A stretch of 64,000 nt of DNA from Chlorokybus atmophyticus (GCA_009103225.1 RHPI01002069.1:1269326-1333325); one strand, 5' to 3'; counted from the stretch's first letter, positions 1-12,886 are shown. Notes: generated by a model not told the origin, from the sequence alone. Translations and numbers: made by a program.

Positions 1-57
1 CACCAAGAAACCACGGATACTGTCATTGTCACTTGACCTCTGCCTGTGTCTCTGCAG

Positions 58-443
58 CGGGTAACGGTGTGCCAGGCCGGCGCTCCCACAGACAGGCGCG
101 CTGTCCTGTTCGGCCTCGTCGCCGGCGCAGGCAAGTCACGCTGCGTCCGCACTTAGCTGCACCTGCATTGTCCACGGTTCAAGTGTATTGCCCTTTCTGT
201 TGGTAACAACACTGAGTCTTTGTGCGCGTTCTTGCAGCTGCCCTGGTGGCCGCGCAGGTTCCTCAGGAGGCCGCCGCCATCAAGATTCCAATTCAGGACT
301 CCATTGGCCGCTCTGGCAATGGCTATATCTCCTCCATGGAGGGCTATGACATGACGGGCATCAGGAAGCAGGGCATCACGCAAAAGGAGAAGAAGAAGCT
401 CTTCGCCAAGCTCAAGGCCGAGCAGGCTGCCAAGCCTGAATAA
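58..443 (+). CDS. Small thylakoid-lumen protein, 3' exons (partial)
   Basis: Two exons are visible (58-130 and 238-443), ending in TAA; upstream exons lie outside the window. The first visible exon follows a good acceptor (TCTCTGCAG) and carries a twin-arginine hydrophobic stretch (DRRAVLFGLVAGA) that continues across the intron into ALVAAQVPQEAAA. This is the usual layout of a thylakoid Tat-type lumenal leader, with cleavage expected near the AAA. The mature part would be only about 55 residues, with a Gly/Ser-rich start, the stretch SSMEGYDMTGIRKQGI and a Lys-rich tail (KEKKKLFAKLKAEQ). The intron begins with GCAAGT, so it is a GC-AG intron. Role in or near photosynthetic complexes is inferred from targeting alone. 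I do not recognise the family. Confidence 0.6.
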
Positions 444-2647
444 AGCGTCGAAGACCGCAACTGTCAACTGTGAGTCGCTTGGCGACATGCCGCATATACC
501 CGACCTGAGCTGTACCCCATGCATAGCTCATGCCTGTACACATAAAACTACTGGACATATTATCTGAGATTCTTCTGCATGTTGGTTCCAACCTCACTGG
601 TTGTGCACTTGCTCACGTGGTGCCTGGGGCTTGCTGAAACACAATCAGTAGTGTGCCATGTAAAGTGCTCTTGTGGCCCAGCCGGCCCAGTTGCTTAAAT
701 ACACGCAGGGCTCATGCATGGTGCATTCTTGTGTTAGGTTTGACTACTTAAGCTTGGGCCACTCAGCATAGAGGTTTGGGCAGCATGTGTTCTGCGCGCG
801 CCTTCGAACATGTGAACTGAGTGAATGACATTCACACCAGTCTTCACGTGTGCACAGCGAAAGTCTGTCTGGATATATCTATCCGATAAGCCGTGCCACA
901 TGAGCGCCATCATGCGGATGCACTTTCACACCCAAACCAAGAGGGCTGGCTAGATGCTGAATGCAACTAAGTGCAAGCAGCAATGGCAGGGCGGTGTTGC
1001 CGAACTGACGACGACAGTAGTACACAACTAAAGAGGTATAGAGGAGCAAGCCACACACCAGCAATAGCATGGCCAACAACAGGATTTGAGGGGCAAAACG
1101 CAGCGCGAATGCTGCCAACACCAGCGACAAGCACTATGACCAAAACTGCATTCCTATATTAGCATTGACATACAAGTGTTAAGTGCCCAAATTAGCAGAG
1201 GCAGGCAAGCAGGCAGGGCAACAGGCAGCGAAGACGAGGGTATCACCACCTGCACAGCAACCATGGCATCGGTTTGGGACCCGAAGCCGGAGCAGATATT
1301 GATGACAATGACAACTTCTTTATGTATGCTGTCATCGTTGAGGGACGTTAATACGGCTGCCCACGCTAGCCCTATAAGCCCTTCGATGCACGTTGTGCTC
1401 AAAATTACAAACATCCACAGTGTTATTACAAGCACGGCAGCAAAGACGAGGGTATCACCACCTGCGCAACAACCATAGCCTCGGGTTAGGAACCGTTGCC
1501 GGAGCGGTTGATAATGATGATGACGACTTCTTTATGTATGCTGTCATTTTCGTTGAATGATGTTAACACGGCCCATGCTAGCTCTACAAGCCCTTTGGTG
1601 CACGTCGTGTTGAAGTTCACTAGCGAGTTGCACAAACATCTACAATGTTGTTACTAGGCTTGTAGTTTCCATGTGTGCGCGGTGGTTATGGTGTGGTTCA
1701 GCATGGTAGCAGCTAACAATCGAATGCATGCCCTCTATAACAAGCTGCATATGCATTGTAATGTATAAATCGCTAGAGTGCAATGAATGTATAGATAGGA
1801 GGTGCCTCCATTATATGGATTGTCAAGTGTATCAAGCAATATATATGCAAGTGAAGTGCAAAAACAGCGTCACAATAGGCACACATGCATTAACATTTCA
1901 GATTAAAGGAAGGGTCGACCCTGAACTCGGTCATTCTCGCGCGACACTGCGACATGTCGTGTAACCAGCAAATATATATCCCTTATACGTTTTACCTGCC
2001 TTGGATCAGGGCTGAATCATGCCAAAAATATTGCGTTATATCCCCCTTTGAAAGTCGAACTCAGGACCTCATTGAAGCTCTCAATATCAATTGTTACAAA
2101 TTGAGGGTGTTCCACTTGGCGACATCAGCAAAAGGCAATCATGGTCGAGGATTTTAACATACACTTATGCTACAATCGTAATATTTATTCTTCNTGCAAA
2201 GGCAGGAGACGGGGTAACCACAAGCATAGCAGAGGTGCGGGCGTCAAGGGCTTACACTCACATTTGCATCACCCACAAGCAAATACTTTTTATTATACGT
2301 GCCGTGTGAACTTGCAACACATGTCTCGCGCTTCACATGTTGTACGTGTAGTCGTAGTCTACGACTCGTAGCCTACGACTTGTAGATGATGCTTCAACTT
2401 GAAATAGACTGCAGTGTTTCAAGGCCGGTGCCATTGTGACAAACATGTATGGATTTTCTTGAAGCTTGACCCAGGCTGCACGCATACCGCCATACGACAG
2501 AACAGCATGCGGTCACCCCGCTTCCATGCAAACGAAACCTGGGCTACAGCGTTCAGCGCATGCGCAGCGGCGGCGGCGGCGGCGACAGCGCGCAGGGCTT
2601 GCAGGAGTGCAGTGCGGCGCAGTTAGGTGGGCAGCGCGGTCGCGGCC
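444..2647. other. Intergenic region with degenerate tandem repeat
   Basis: No gene can be supported here. TGTAA occurs at 658-662, about 215 nt after the stop of the upstream gene. A two-copy tandem repeat fills 1231-1655 (listed separately). The minus strand of 880-1435 reads as two hydrophobic, transmembrane-like stretches that may be remnants of a membrane-protein gene. Short self-complementary words built on GTAGTC/GACTAC occur at about 2345-2385. Position 2194 is an N. GC content rises after 2540, at the promoter and 5' UTR of the next gene. Confidence 0.5.
1231..1655. repeat. Tandem direct repeat, two diverged copies of about 212 bp
   Basis: Copy 1 (1231-1442) and copy 2 (1443 to about 1655) share blocks in the same order: AAGACGAGGGTATCACCACC, then GACGACTTCTTTATGTATGC or its near match, then CACGCTAGC/CATGCTAGC, AAGCCCTT, and ACAAACATC. 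The period is 212 bp, measured between the two AAGACGAGGG words. Copy 2 has small insertions and many substitutions, so the duplication is not recent. The minus strand of copy 1 is open and encodes a hydrophobic peptide, while copy 2 has stops in that frame. Confidence 0.75.
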
Positions 2648-5600
2648 ATGGCGGCGCATGCAACGGCCGTGCAGGTGGTGAAGTCGAATGAGGATCACCG
2701 AGAGTACCGCCGCATCACGCTGCCCAACGGCCTAGCCGCGCTGCTGGTCTACGACAAGGACATCGCAGTGGCAGGCAGCCACGAGGTAGGGTTTGGTTTG
2801 GTTATAAGTGTCGTGCTGAACTTGTGAATCCCTTGACCAAGTCTCCTTTGATAGCGCTCCTCAGCAGAACGAAGCTGACTGCTCCGTACCGCACACCACA
2901 TTGCATGCTCCGTTATTGCTGTATGCGGGGTCAGAACGGTGGTTTCTTATTGGCATTAACACCTACATTCAAACAGCCACAACAGCGGATGTGAACGCGA
3001 GCGCTTTACGAATGCAGTTTGCAGGGCTTGCACGCTCTCACTAGCAGCGTTTGTGCTTCGGTCTGTGGCCTGCTGGATGATTGACTGCTAATAAACTCTG
3101 TTGATTGCTGCGCAAAGGCACCATGCGAAAGGTGGATAAGGGGTTTGACAGGGTCAGGATGGCATGTATTAGTGCAGTCGTTAGGTTGCACTGCATGCCT
3201 GGTCACAAGCGCAGTGCTGAGAGCACAGGTGCGCTTGCAGCTGTAGCCATACAGCTGCACGCACAAGCATCAGCTAATGTGTCAAGCACTCAACACACGT
3301 CGTCTCAACTGGTTGTTGGCGTTTCAATTCTGACTTCAGCTTGCAATGCCGGTAGTGATAGTATTGACCGCGATCAGTGCTACAGCTTGTCATTTACGAA
3401 CTCTCCAACAACTGCTGGCGTCCTGCTTGGCTGTGCACTGAGCTTTGTGTAATCCATATTCTACGACACCAGTCAGATGACGAGTACATGAGCGAAGAAG
3501 ACGATGATGAAGAGAATGGGGAAGGCGAGGACGATGACTCTGACGATGGGGGCCACCATCCGCATGCGCACAGCCATGAAGATGATCATGATGACGACGC
3601 ACCACATGAGCACCCACCACCAGCAACCAAGAAGGCGCTCTCTCTCTCTCTCTCTCTCTCTCTGGACTGAGGCTCATAACAGTTGCTGCGTGGTGTGGTC
3701 CTGCCAGTGTTGACACAAGGGATTGTCACACAGGCAGCTGCTGCGCTGGCGGTTGGTGTTGGGAGTTTTGAGGATCCCGAGCATGCTGAGGGGCTAGCAC
3801 ACTTCCTCGGTTAGTGCTCGTTGCTCGTTTGTGCTGTTAAGGAGTCGGTTGGAAGGCGATGAGCCAAGTGCATTACATGCCATGATTAAGTCTGCGGAAT
3901 GGCATGGAGCTGACTGGCTTGTTTATTCACTTCTCGCGCAGAGCACATGCTTTTTATGGGAAGCAAGAAGTTTCCTGACGAAAACGAGGTGCGCAGCGGA
4001 ACTGTTTCTGGCATGCTCAGCCATGTTGGTAAACGTACTCTTTTTACTATGTGCATCGCCGTATGCAGTACGATCGCTTTCTCAATCAACATGGCGGTAG
4101 CTCAAACGCGTTTACGGATTGTGAGCTAACCTGTTTCCACTTTGACGTCAACCACAAATTCCTCAAGCCTGCCCTTGACAGGTACTGATTGTGTGAATGA
4201 GGTAGCACAGCAAGTAGGAGCTGCTCGCCCCTCTGTCATGCCTGCAATCATCTGGCAGCAGAAAGCGACAGCCATGGGGTTCTTGCATGCTGGTTATCCT
4301 CTTGCTGGACTCCTCTTCAACGTTGTCAACACGCTGTAATGACTTATGTGTTTGCCTGACAGGTTTGCCCAATTTTATGTGTCGCCTTTGTTGAAGCTTG
4401 AAGCGATGGATCGAGAAGTGCAGGCAGTCGACTCAGAGTTTTCTCAGGTCAGCACCTGTGCAACAACCAAAGTAATAAAAACACAAACCAATTTCAGCCG
4501 CGTCATACAAGCTGTGTCCGTGCAGGCTTTGCAAAGCGACTTCTGCAGGTTGCAGCAGATGCAGTGCTATTTCTCCCCTGAGGGCCATCCCTTCCGCAAG
4601 TTCGGGTGGGGCAATCGCCGCAGTCTAGTGGACATTCCATGGGAGCAAGGCGTTGACGTTCGTACAAAGCTTCTGCAGCTGTACGACGGTCACTACCATG
4701 CTGGCCGCATGTCCCTTGTCATTGTCGGTGGAGGTCAGTTGCAAGTCTGGACCACTCTCGTGAGCATTTCAGTACCAGCACTTTTCCGGCCTGTTGGGTG
4801 CAATGTGCAACGTCGCTAGGGATTCTATACTTGGATTTACAGCGATTTGCGCATGCTGTAGCTGTAATTGATAGCTTGCATGCTTGGTTGTTGCTACAGA
4901 GCCTCTAGATGTGCTGGAGAGCTGGGTTCGGGAGCTGTTTGGGCCAGTGCGCGGCCCTGGGCCGGCTCGATTGTCTTACAAAGATGCGGGACCACCCATA
5001 CCCCCGCAGCAAACCTTGCGGTAGGGCTTGTTCCTTTTACCGTGATGCACAGACTTGGGCCATGGTGCCGTCGTGGTCTAACAATGTGTACCTATTTTTG
5101 CCAGGCTGCATCGCTTAGAGTCTGTTAAAGATCAGCACGCACTTCACCTGAACTGGGCGCTTCCCAGCATGTTTGAGGCATATCAAAAGAAACCAGAGGA
5201 CTACATAGCACACCTTGTCGGACACGGTGCGATGATGATCGAATATTGTTCGTAGGTCTCTGAACATTTCAGAACTTTTTGCACAAGACCAAGTATGTGT
5301 AATGCAGAGGGAAAGGGAAGCCTGTTATCGCTGCTGAAGGCTCGCGGATGGGCTTTGGAGCTGTCAGCTGGTGTTGGTGAGAGCGGATATGATCGCGGCA
5401 CCTGTGCGTTCATCTTTGGCGTGCAGATTTTCCTGACTGACCTCGGTTATGAAAAGGTACAAGTGTACGCCAGAGCCTGGCTCTAGCTGAGCTTGCCCTT
5501 AGACAAATGGCCGTTGGGTTTCTCCCCAGCTAACCGGTTTACTCAAAACGTGTTGTGCAGGTTCTGGATGTGATCGATGCCGTGTTCCAGTATTTGGCCC

Positions 5601-8508
5601 TCCTGCGCTCAGAAGGTCCGCAGGAATGGGTGTTCACTGAGATAAAGGCTATCGCAGACTTGCGCTTCCGCTTTGCAGAGGAGCAGGAAGCTGACGATTA
5701 CGCGGGTGATGGCTTGTTGCACAAAGCCTTGCAGTAAGCAGGGAGCATTCTACTCACACAGCTGTGCGCTGCGTGCAGTTCACCTCGCTACGAGCATCCA
5801 TCATTACGCCCCGGAACATGCAATCCTTGGTGACTACTTGATGGATCAGTGGGACCCAGCACTGGTCACGTCGTGCCTTGAGCTGCTGACTCCCGAAAAC
5901 ATGCGCGCAGAATTGCTGTCCAAGCGATTTGATGTCAATGCAAAGGGTAACCAAGGCTGCGTGCGCATCATTGCTAGATGCATGCTTGATGCAATGCACA
6001 GCGAGCAAGCATTTATAGCTGATAGTTTTTAGATCTTAGCAATTACCGTAGTGTTATATAGTATGACAGGCTGTTGCTGTTGAACAGGTGTAGAGCGCGA
6101 GCCATGGTTCAACGTGCCATATTTGTCCGAAGTGCTTCCCCCCTCATGCGTTGCAAGCTGGAGCAAACCCCCGAGCATTGACCCCACACTGGCGATGCCC
6201 CCGCACAACCACTTCATCCCCACAGCACTCGAGGTGAAACCACTGCCGGAAGCAGTGGAGTCCCCTCTCGAGCCCACCATGATCGGACCAACCTTGCTGT
6301 TTGAGAACAGCCTGACGAAGCTGTGGTACAAACGTGACGTGACATTCAAGGTGATCAGTGTTTGTTGCTTACACCTGCTTACATGATTTGGCGTATTGAG
6401 AGTGGGTTGGTTTTGTGCTCGTTGACAGACTCCTAGAGCTGGTGCATACATTGGTATCACTTCACTCGCTGCCTACGACAGTGTGGAGACTGCTGTTGCC
6501 ACTGAAATCTTCCTGAAGCTGCTAGAGGACGAGCTGACAGAAACATCATACCAGGCATGTGACGAAGATTTTCTCCGCATGTTGTTGGTAATGAGTGCGT
6601 CGAGTTGGCATTGCCAATACCATTCTTGCAGGCGCACGTGGCGGAACTGTACTCCATTGTTACCCCCGTATCGCACCGCATTGAAATAAAGATTAGCGGT
6701 TTCAACGACAAACTCCCGTTGCTGACGGAGCGAATTTTCCAGCAAGTGCAGGCGTTGCAAATAAAAGACGACCGCTTTGAGGTATACAGCAGTCAAAGCC
6801 CCTGCTGGTGACAATAAGCATTGTGCAAGTGGCAATCATTTTATCATGCACTGCATGTTGGCCAGCTGCTTTTGCAGCATGTAGTGACACTTCAAGTTGT
6901 GCATAATCACAGCCTTCAATGGGGTGGTATTGACGATGATATCGGTCGTGCAGGTTATTCGCGAAGAGCTTGTGCGCAAGTTCAAAAATGCACATCTAAA
7001 GCCGTCCAAGCACTCTGGCTATTTGAGGTTACGCCTGCTCAAGGTACGAGCAGTTATTGCTATCTCCATGGAGCTACACAACCACGTCCTGGTCACCTGC
7101 ATATGCTACATATGCTCTCCACTATGCAGGAGCATGCGTGGCCTGTGGAAGCGAAGCTTGCGTACACCCAAAGATGTAAACCCGCAGACGTTCGCGCCCA
7201 CATACCCAAGCTGTTGCAAAAGGTAGCTTGCCACTCTGCTCGACCTCAGGCTTGCACGTCTGTAGCATAGCAGCATATGTAACAGGGGTGTGTGCGGCAC
7301 AGGTGTTCGTGGAGATGCTGGTGCACGGCAACATGACGGAGGACGAGGCCCAAGGGCTGATCGGAGTTGTAAGGAAACCCTTTGACTCAACAGAGCTGCC
7401 ACAAGAAGCGCGTCCCGTTGAGAGGATCACAAACCTTGAGCCTGGGTTCACGTATGTTTACCAGGCCAATGTGCATAACGAGGAGGAAGACAACTCTGTT
7501 GTTGAGGTGGGAAGGCGCTACTCATGCAAGCATGTTTGGTCGCATGCCTCTGCTTGCAGGCAACCTGTATGTTATGAATGTGTGGGCATGCCAACTTGTC
7601 TGCCTGTTGACCCCTGCCTGCTTACCCCTGCTGTTCTAATCACCTTCCTCCATGCCAGAATTACTACCAAGTAGGCCCGGACAGCATACAACTGCGCGCG
7701 ATGATGGACTTGCTTGAGCAGGCAATATCGGAGCCTTGCTTTGATCAGCTTAGGTATACCTATATGCATTCTTCACACCTTGTGTAATGCTGCACGAACA
7801 GGAGTCAGCAACCATACTCTACGCAGGACAAAGGAACAGCTGGGGTACTCTGTAGATGCTGGTGTGCGGTTGACGCACAACGTGCTGGGCTTGTGTATCA
7901 AGGTGCAGTCGGCGGAGTATGCACCAGCTCACATTGACTCCAGGATAGAGAACTTTATTGCGGACTTCAGGAAACAGCTTGCGAAACTGAAGACGGTTGA
8001 TTTTGAAGACTTTCGGGAAGCAGTTATTGAGTCCAAACTGCGCAAACCCAACAACTTGTTGGAAGAAACTGACCGTCACTGGGAACAGATATGGGAAGGA
8101 AGGTGCGTTAGCAACTGTGCGTTGTGTTGATGAACACTCTGGTACATTGGTTGGGGAGTTATAGTGCTATGTGCTTGCGCGTCCACATGTGTGCGCGTGC
8201 GCGTGTGTCTCGTGTGGCTTTTCAGCGCGTCATGCGTGTGTTTGCAGGTACAAGTTCAATGAGAGGAAGTTGGAGGCAGACGCTATGAAAAAGTTGAAGA
8301 AAAAGCAGCTGTTGGAGCTTTATGACGCTTTTGTTGCAGCAAAGGGCGCGCAGCGTCGCAAGCTGAGTGTCCTTGTGTATGGCAAGCGTGTTGTCGCGCA
8401 GCGCATGTCGCAACCGCCATCGCCTCAGACTGTGCTCATAGAGGACATTGATGCTTTCAAGCGACAAGCTCAGTTCTATTCACCTCCAGTGGTAGCAGTC
8501 AGTACTTG
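2648..8508 (+). CDS. Nardilysin/insulysin-type M16 zinc metalloprotease
   Basis: Multi-exon gene for a large M16A peptidase (insulin-degrading enzyme/nardilysin group), which cleaves peptides inside a closed chamber. The first exons are 2648-2785, 3473-3634, 3734-3809, 3942-3988, 4069-4181 and 4363-4448; the last is 8248-8508, ending in TGA. The inverted zinc motif HXXEH is HFLEH, split by the intron after 3809. It is followed by MLFMGSKKFPDENE, then the substrate loop HGGSSNAFTDCELTCFHFDV and the third zinc ligand Glu in the REVQAVDSEF helix. Further exons carry the expected M16 blocks, including GHPFRKFGWGNRRSL, QHALHLNWALPSMF and HHYAPEHAILGDYLMDQWDP. An acidic/His insert (residues about 47-100) precedes the zinc helix, as in nardilysin. 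I favour nardilysin-like over plain insulysin because of that insert. No organelle leader is obvious. Confidence 0.9.
3638..3663. repeat. (CT)n microsatellite at an exon-intron junction
   Basis: About 12 CT repeats follow directly after the last plausible codon (AAG AAG) of the acidic exon of the M16 protease gene. No GT donor lies between 3484 and the in-frame TGA at 3668-3670, so the intron must start at GC (GCGCTC, 3635) or at another non-canonical site. Confidence 0.8.
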
Positions 8509-10421
8509 AGCCGCGACTTAGCAAGGGTACCTAGATTGATTGTTTTGCAAGGTTGACACAAATGTCACCTCTGCAAGCAGTTTTTCAATTCATTGATTCA
8601 ATCCAATGAATTGTAGTTGGCAACATTGCACACGCGATGCATGTCACACAATGAGTCAGCTGGCTGCTGTAGTCAACAAGGTGCTAGAAGGGTCTAGTTG
8701 TGTGGACAGCAGATTGGATCTATAGTACATGACGATGAAAGCGACAATGACCACCAAAGTACACACGTTGAAGTGTGGTTCTAGTGCATGTCATTATTGT
8801 GTTAATAGTAGCCAAAGTATGCAAGATGCGCAATTGGCATGTATGCGCACGATATTTCGCATCACCCACGATTTGGCTGGCTCTACAACCGACACGTCTT
8901 AAAAGCGTCAGCAGGCAGGGAAGTAGTAGGAAAGCAGCTGGGCGTTCAAGGCCAAATTAAAAAGGGTGAAATTACGACATCGCCAAGCCAAGGCAATCCA
9001 TGATGTTAATCAGCATTGGGGTTATTGATTATGACATTATTTGCAGTGTGATAACAGCTTTGATTACAATGCACCCAAACTTGCACTGTTACACGTTCAT
9101 AGACTTACACATGTTAGACATGCACACTTAAATATTGGAAGCACCAGCGTTAAGAGTCTCAAAAGTTTGTATGGGATGACTTTTTATTGGGGATTTGCAC
9201 ATTGATTAGCGTCATAATACAAGCATAATTGCATGGGTACTTATTTACTGTTGCATTTGTAGTCTTTGTTTGAGTTTGTGATGGATATTCAAATAATAAA
9301 ACTTAAAGCTTTCAAATGCATTGATTTTATACACAATGTTTGAGCGTTACATGGAAACGAACGGCAAAAAAGCCTTCAACTTTGCGTTAAATGCGTTCAT
9401 AGAAGATTCTTCCTTACATCATCATCTCTTTAACAAAAATGTTACCACGCAAATAGACATGCGATTATGGTGGATAAAGCCGTAATATTGCATGCATGCA
9501 TTGCATTAATAATATAAGCTAAATTGCAATGTTTAGCCACAACCGTTTGCACAATGTATGGTACATATGCAATTGATGCATAGAAGACATGTATACTGTA
9601 GAAGACATCAACAAAATTTTCATGGCTTGTTGTTAGTTGTTGACAATTTGACAACTCTGGATAAGGGTAGGCAACGCAACAAAAGAGTTTGTATAAAGCA
9701 CAACTTGTCATGTTTGATGCTTTTAATGTACTGCTACCGTAGTGACACATACACTACGACATTAATACAATTATAAAGCGGCTTCGGTTGGAGTTCTTAT
9801 AAGATATTTTGGGCCTTAACAACACTGATATAATTGCATTGATCTTCATGATCTCAATAGCAAAAGATTGACATGGAAATCATTTCGCAAAAGTGAGTGT
9901 GGGGTAGTACTGTTTGTGTGACTACGAAAAAACGGCATTACCGCAGGTGTCACATGCGACCATCAACTTCGTTCGTCACTTCCTGGCCTACAGCGGACTG
10001 TGCTCAATATCCGGATGGGGGGGATGATCCGGGCGCGCAGTTGAATCTAAAAGCTCTGTCTGTCCCTAGCGCGGCTAGCGCCTTGTAGGCTACCACAGCA
10101 GCCAGCAGCAGCCAACCACCAAACAGCACGGAGCCTGTCAGTAGTTTTGTATATCTAGATTTGGTTGAGAGAGCGGTCCGCGCTGCGGGCGGGCGGCGAC
10201 ACTGCTCTCTGCGCTGCGCATGTCCGCCGCGGCAGCAGGCTTGTCTGCGTCGGCGTCTGCGCCGTCCGTCGCCGTCTCTCCGCTGCCGCAACTGTCAGAT
10301 TCCAGACGAGAAGGTAGTAGGCTGGTGAGGAGAGGCGATTAGACGCCGCCGCCGGCCAGTGGCGGCGGCGGCGGCGGCAGCAGTGGTGGTGGTGGTGGTG
10401 GTAGTGGCAAGGGGGGACGCA
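8509..10421. other. AT-rich intergenic region
   Basis: I see no gene on either strand. The stretch 9000-9860 is markedly AT-rich, with many short stops in all frames. From about 9960 the GC content rises, with CGG/GGC and GGT runs (10340-10410) forming the 5' UTR and promoter of the ALG8 gene. Confidence 0.6.
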
Positions 10422-12886
10422 ATGCGGGGCCTGGGGGACACATGGCGGCTGGCGGTGGCGGCCACATGCTTGAAGCTGCTGCTCATGCCGGCTTACAAAA
10501 GCACAGACTTCGAGGTAGGTGACGATGACAGTTGACGTTGACAATGTGCTCGTCATTATCGTCATCATTGTTGCGGGGGGCATTGTTTGAAGGGGGATAG
10601 TCCCCTCGGCGACAGGTGCACAGGAACTGGATGGCGGTGACCTCGTCGCTGCCGCCCTCCAAGTGGTACACCGAAGCCACTTCAAAATGGACACTCGACT
10701 ACCCTCCCCTCTTCGCTGCCTTTGAATATGTACTCTCCTTGTTCGCCCCACTCTTCGACCCAAAAATGCTTCAGGTAAAACCACAAAAACACAAGTTTCG
10801 ATATGCAAACTGCGTCATTCAGGCAATAGCCGCCTCTCCCCCTGACCTCCTGCATGTGCTCACACATGCACGCCCGCACCCAGCTGCACTTGCATACGAA
10901 CACAAGTGCACACGCGCCTACGCATGTGCACTTGTGTGTATACGTGCGCACGCGCATGCGCACGCATCCTCGCATACATGCAGGAACGCACACCTGCACA
11001 CACGCGCACAAATGCACCCCTGCAAACTCGTGCACAAGAATCACATGCAAGTTTGCGTACATGCACACGCCTGCGTTTGTATACCTATGTGCGTGCGTGC
11101 ATGCACGTCAATATCACACCTAATGCAGGTTTCAGAGGCGGGTTACACGAGTCCCGGTACAGTTCTCTACCAGCGTCTCACAGTCGTTCTCTCCGAGGCC
11201 GTCCTCGTGACCGGCGTCGCTCGTTTCTGCGCCAACTTCACTCCCGTGCGTCGCGGCACCGTCGCCTTCCTCGTCTTCTTCTCTCCCGCCCTCATCGTGG
11301 TGGACCACCTTCATTTTCAGTACAACGGGATGCTGCTCGGCCTCCTCGTGTGGTCTCTCGCCATGGCTCAGGAGGGGAAAGACGTCGTGGCCACTATACT
11401 CTTCTCCTCGCTATTATGCGCGAAACACCTATTCGCCTACGGCGCACCCATCATGGCGCTGTTTTTCATACATCGGTGTTTTGTTGATGACGACAGGCCA
11501 GACGTGTCCACTATGTCGCACAATGAGAGATTGATTCACATGCTTGAAAGAGACAAGGCCGTCCCGTTCAATGCGAGGAGGTTCTCTACCATTGCAGCCG
11601 CCGCACTCGCCGTCTTTGCAATCGCCTTCGGCCCTTTTGTATTCTTCGGCCAGGTACGTGTGGGTGCGTATGCGTGTGCGTGCATGTTTGCGCATGGATG
11701 TGCGCGTGCGCGTGCGCGTGTGCCAAGTCTTGATGGACATTGAAAATGACCTCATGTGTGCAGTTTGGGGTTGTTCTCAAGAGGATGTTTCCATTTGGGA
11801 GGGGTTTGTTGCACGCGTACTGGGCGCCAAACGTGTGGGCACTCTACGCCTTTGCGGATAAAGTGCTCGCGACAGTGTTTCGAGTGGACAAGCCAGTTGC
11901 TTCGCTCACGGGCGGCCTCGTTGGCGCAGACTACAACTTCGCCATCCTACCACAGGTGTGTGCACACGCGCATGCACATGCGTGCATGACAGGAGTTCAT
12001 TGTGTCAGTAACCAACGTGCATGCATTGCCAACAGATGCATCCCGTGGTGACCTTTGTGCTGGTGCTTGTGGCGCTATTCCCGTGCGTCGCAGCCATCGC
12101 GCTCTGGCGGTTCCCAACGCCGTCCACGCTGGTATGGTTGTTGTTCATGGCAGCGATAAACAAGCCTCATCAATGCATCATCTGATGTTGGTAGTGATGA
12201 CAGGTGCGGTCGGTGGCGTGGGCGTACCTGTGCGGGTTCATGCTCGGGTGGCATGTGCACGAGAAGGCCGTCCTCATGTTCCTCATCCCCATGGCCCTCT
12301 ACGCAGCTGACTCCCGACAAGCTGCCCGCGAGTTTATCTTTACCTCTGTTGGTGAGCATAGTTCACAACGGCTTGAGCAGCACCGGCTGCTTACTACCGC
12401 ACTGTGCTGCACAGTCACACAGTACACGCACACGCACACGCACATGCGTGCACACAACATACCGCATGCACTATACGCTGTTGAGGTAAAGCGTTGTTGC
12501 CATTTGCAGTGGCGCATTACCAGCTGTTCCCTCTGTTGTACGGCGCTCAAGAGTACCCTATCAAGTTGGCTCTGGTGGTGGCGTACACGCTAGGGTCCCT
12601 GCAAGCCTTCCGCCAGCTGGGTTACATGCCTCCTCGCCAGTCCACCAGCGCGGACGGGAAAACCGCGATCAAGTCTTTCGCTCACCTGCTCTCGCTGCCC
12701 GAGCGGCTGTTCCTCATCGGTCTCGTCGCCCTCGAGGCCTTCAACCGCGTGGGACACCCATTACTCGTCGCACACGGCGCGCTACAAGGACTACCATTCC
12801 TACCGCTCATGCTCACGTCCGTCGCGTGCGCGGCGGGACTGTGCGCGGCGTGGTGGCAAGTGTCGCAGTACTGGAAACTGCACTGA
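10422..12886 (+). CDS. ALG8: ALG8-type dolichyl-P-Glc:Glc1Man9GlcNAc2-PP-dolichol glucosyltransferase
   Basis: Seven exons: 10422-10514, 10616-10774, 11129-11653, 11764-11955, 12036-12131, 12204-12351 and 12510-12886 (TGA). All are GT-AG with consistent phase, giving 529 residues, close to human ALG8. The enzyme adds the second glucose to the lipid-linked oligosaccharide in the ER lumen before N-glycan transfer. Family blocks in order: KSTDFEVHRNWMAVTSSLP with the first lumenal acidic/His motif; TSKWTLDYPPLFAAFEYVLS; VDHLHFQYNGMLLG; LKRMFPFGRGLLHAYWAPNVWALY; then repeated membrane segments (LCGFMLGWHVHEKAVLMFLIP). The HRNW, LDYPP and FPFGRGL.HAYWAPN blocks fit ALG8 better than its paralogue ALG6. 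The protein is polytopic throughout. The start is the first ATG, followed directly by a membrane-like helix. Confidence 0.95.
10850..11110. repeat. Alternating purine-pyrimidine (CA/GC) tract inside ALG8 intron 2
   Basis: The 354-bp intron is mostly short runs of CACACG, GCATGC and GTGTGT. Near-perfect purine-pyrimidine alternation is clearest at 10900-11000. It is non-coding, and the neighbouring ALG8 introns (11654-11763, 11956-12035, 12352-12509) carry shorter versions of the same pattern. Confidence 0.75.

Noticed and set aside
2040-2110. A tRNA-like GTTCGA word on the minus strand.
   Set aside because: The flanking bases do not form a T-arm or acceptor stem.
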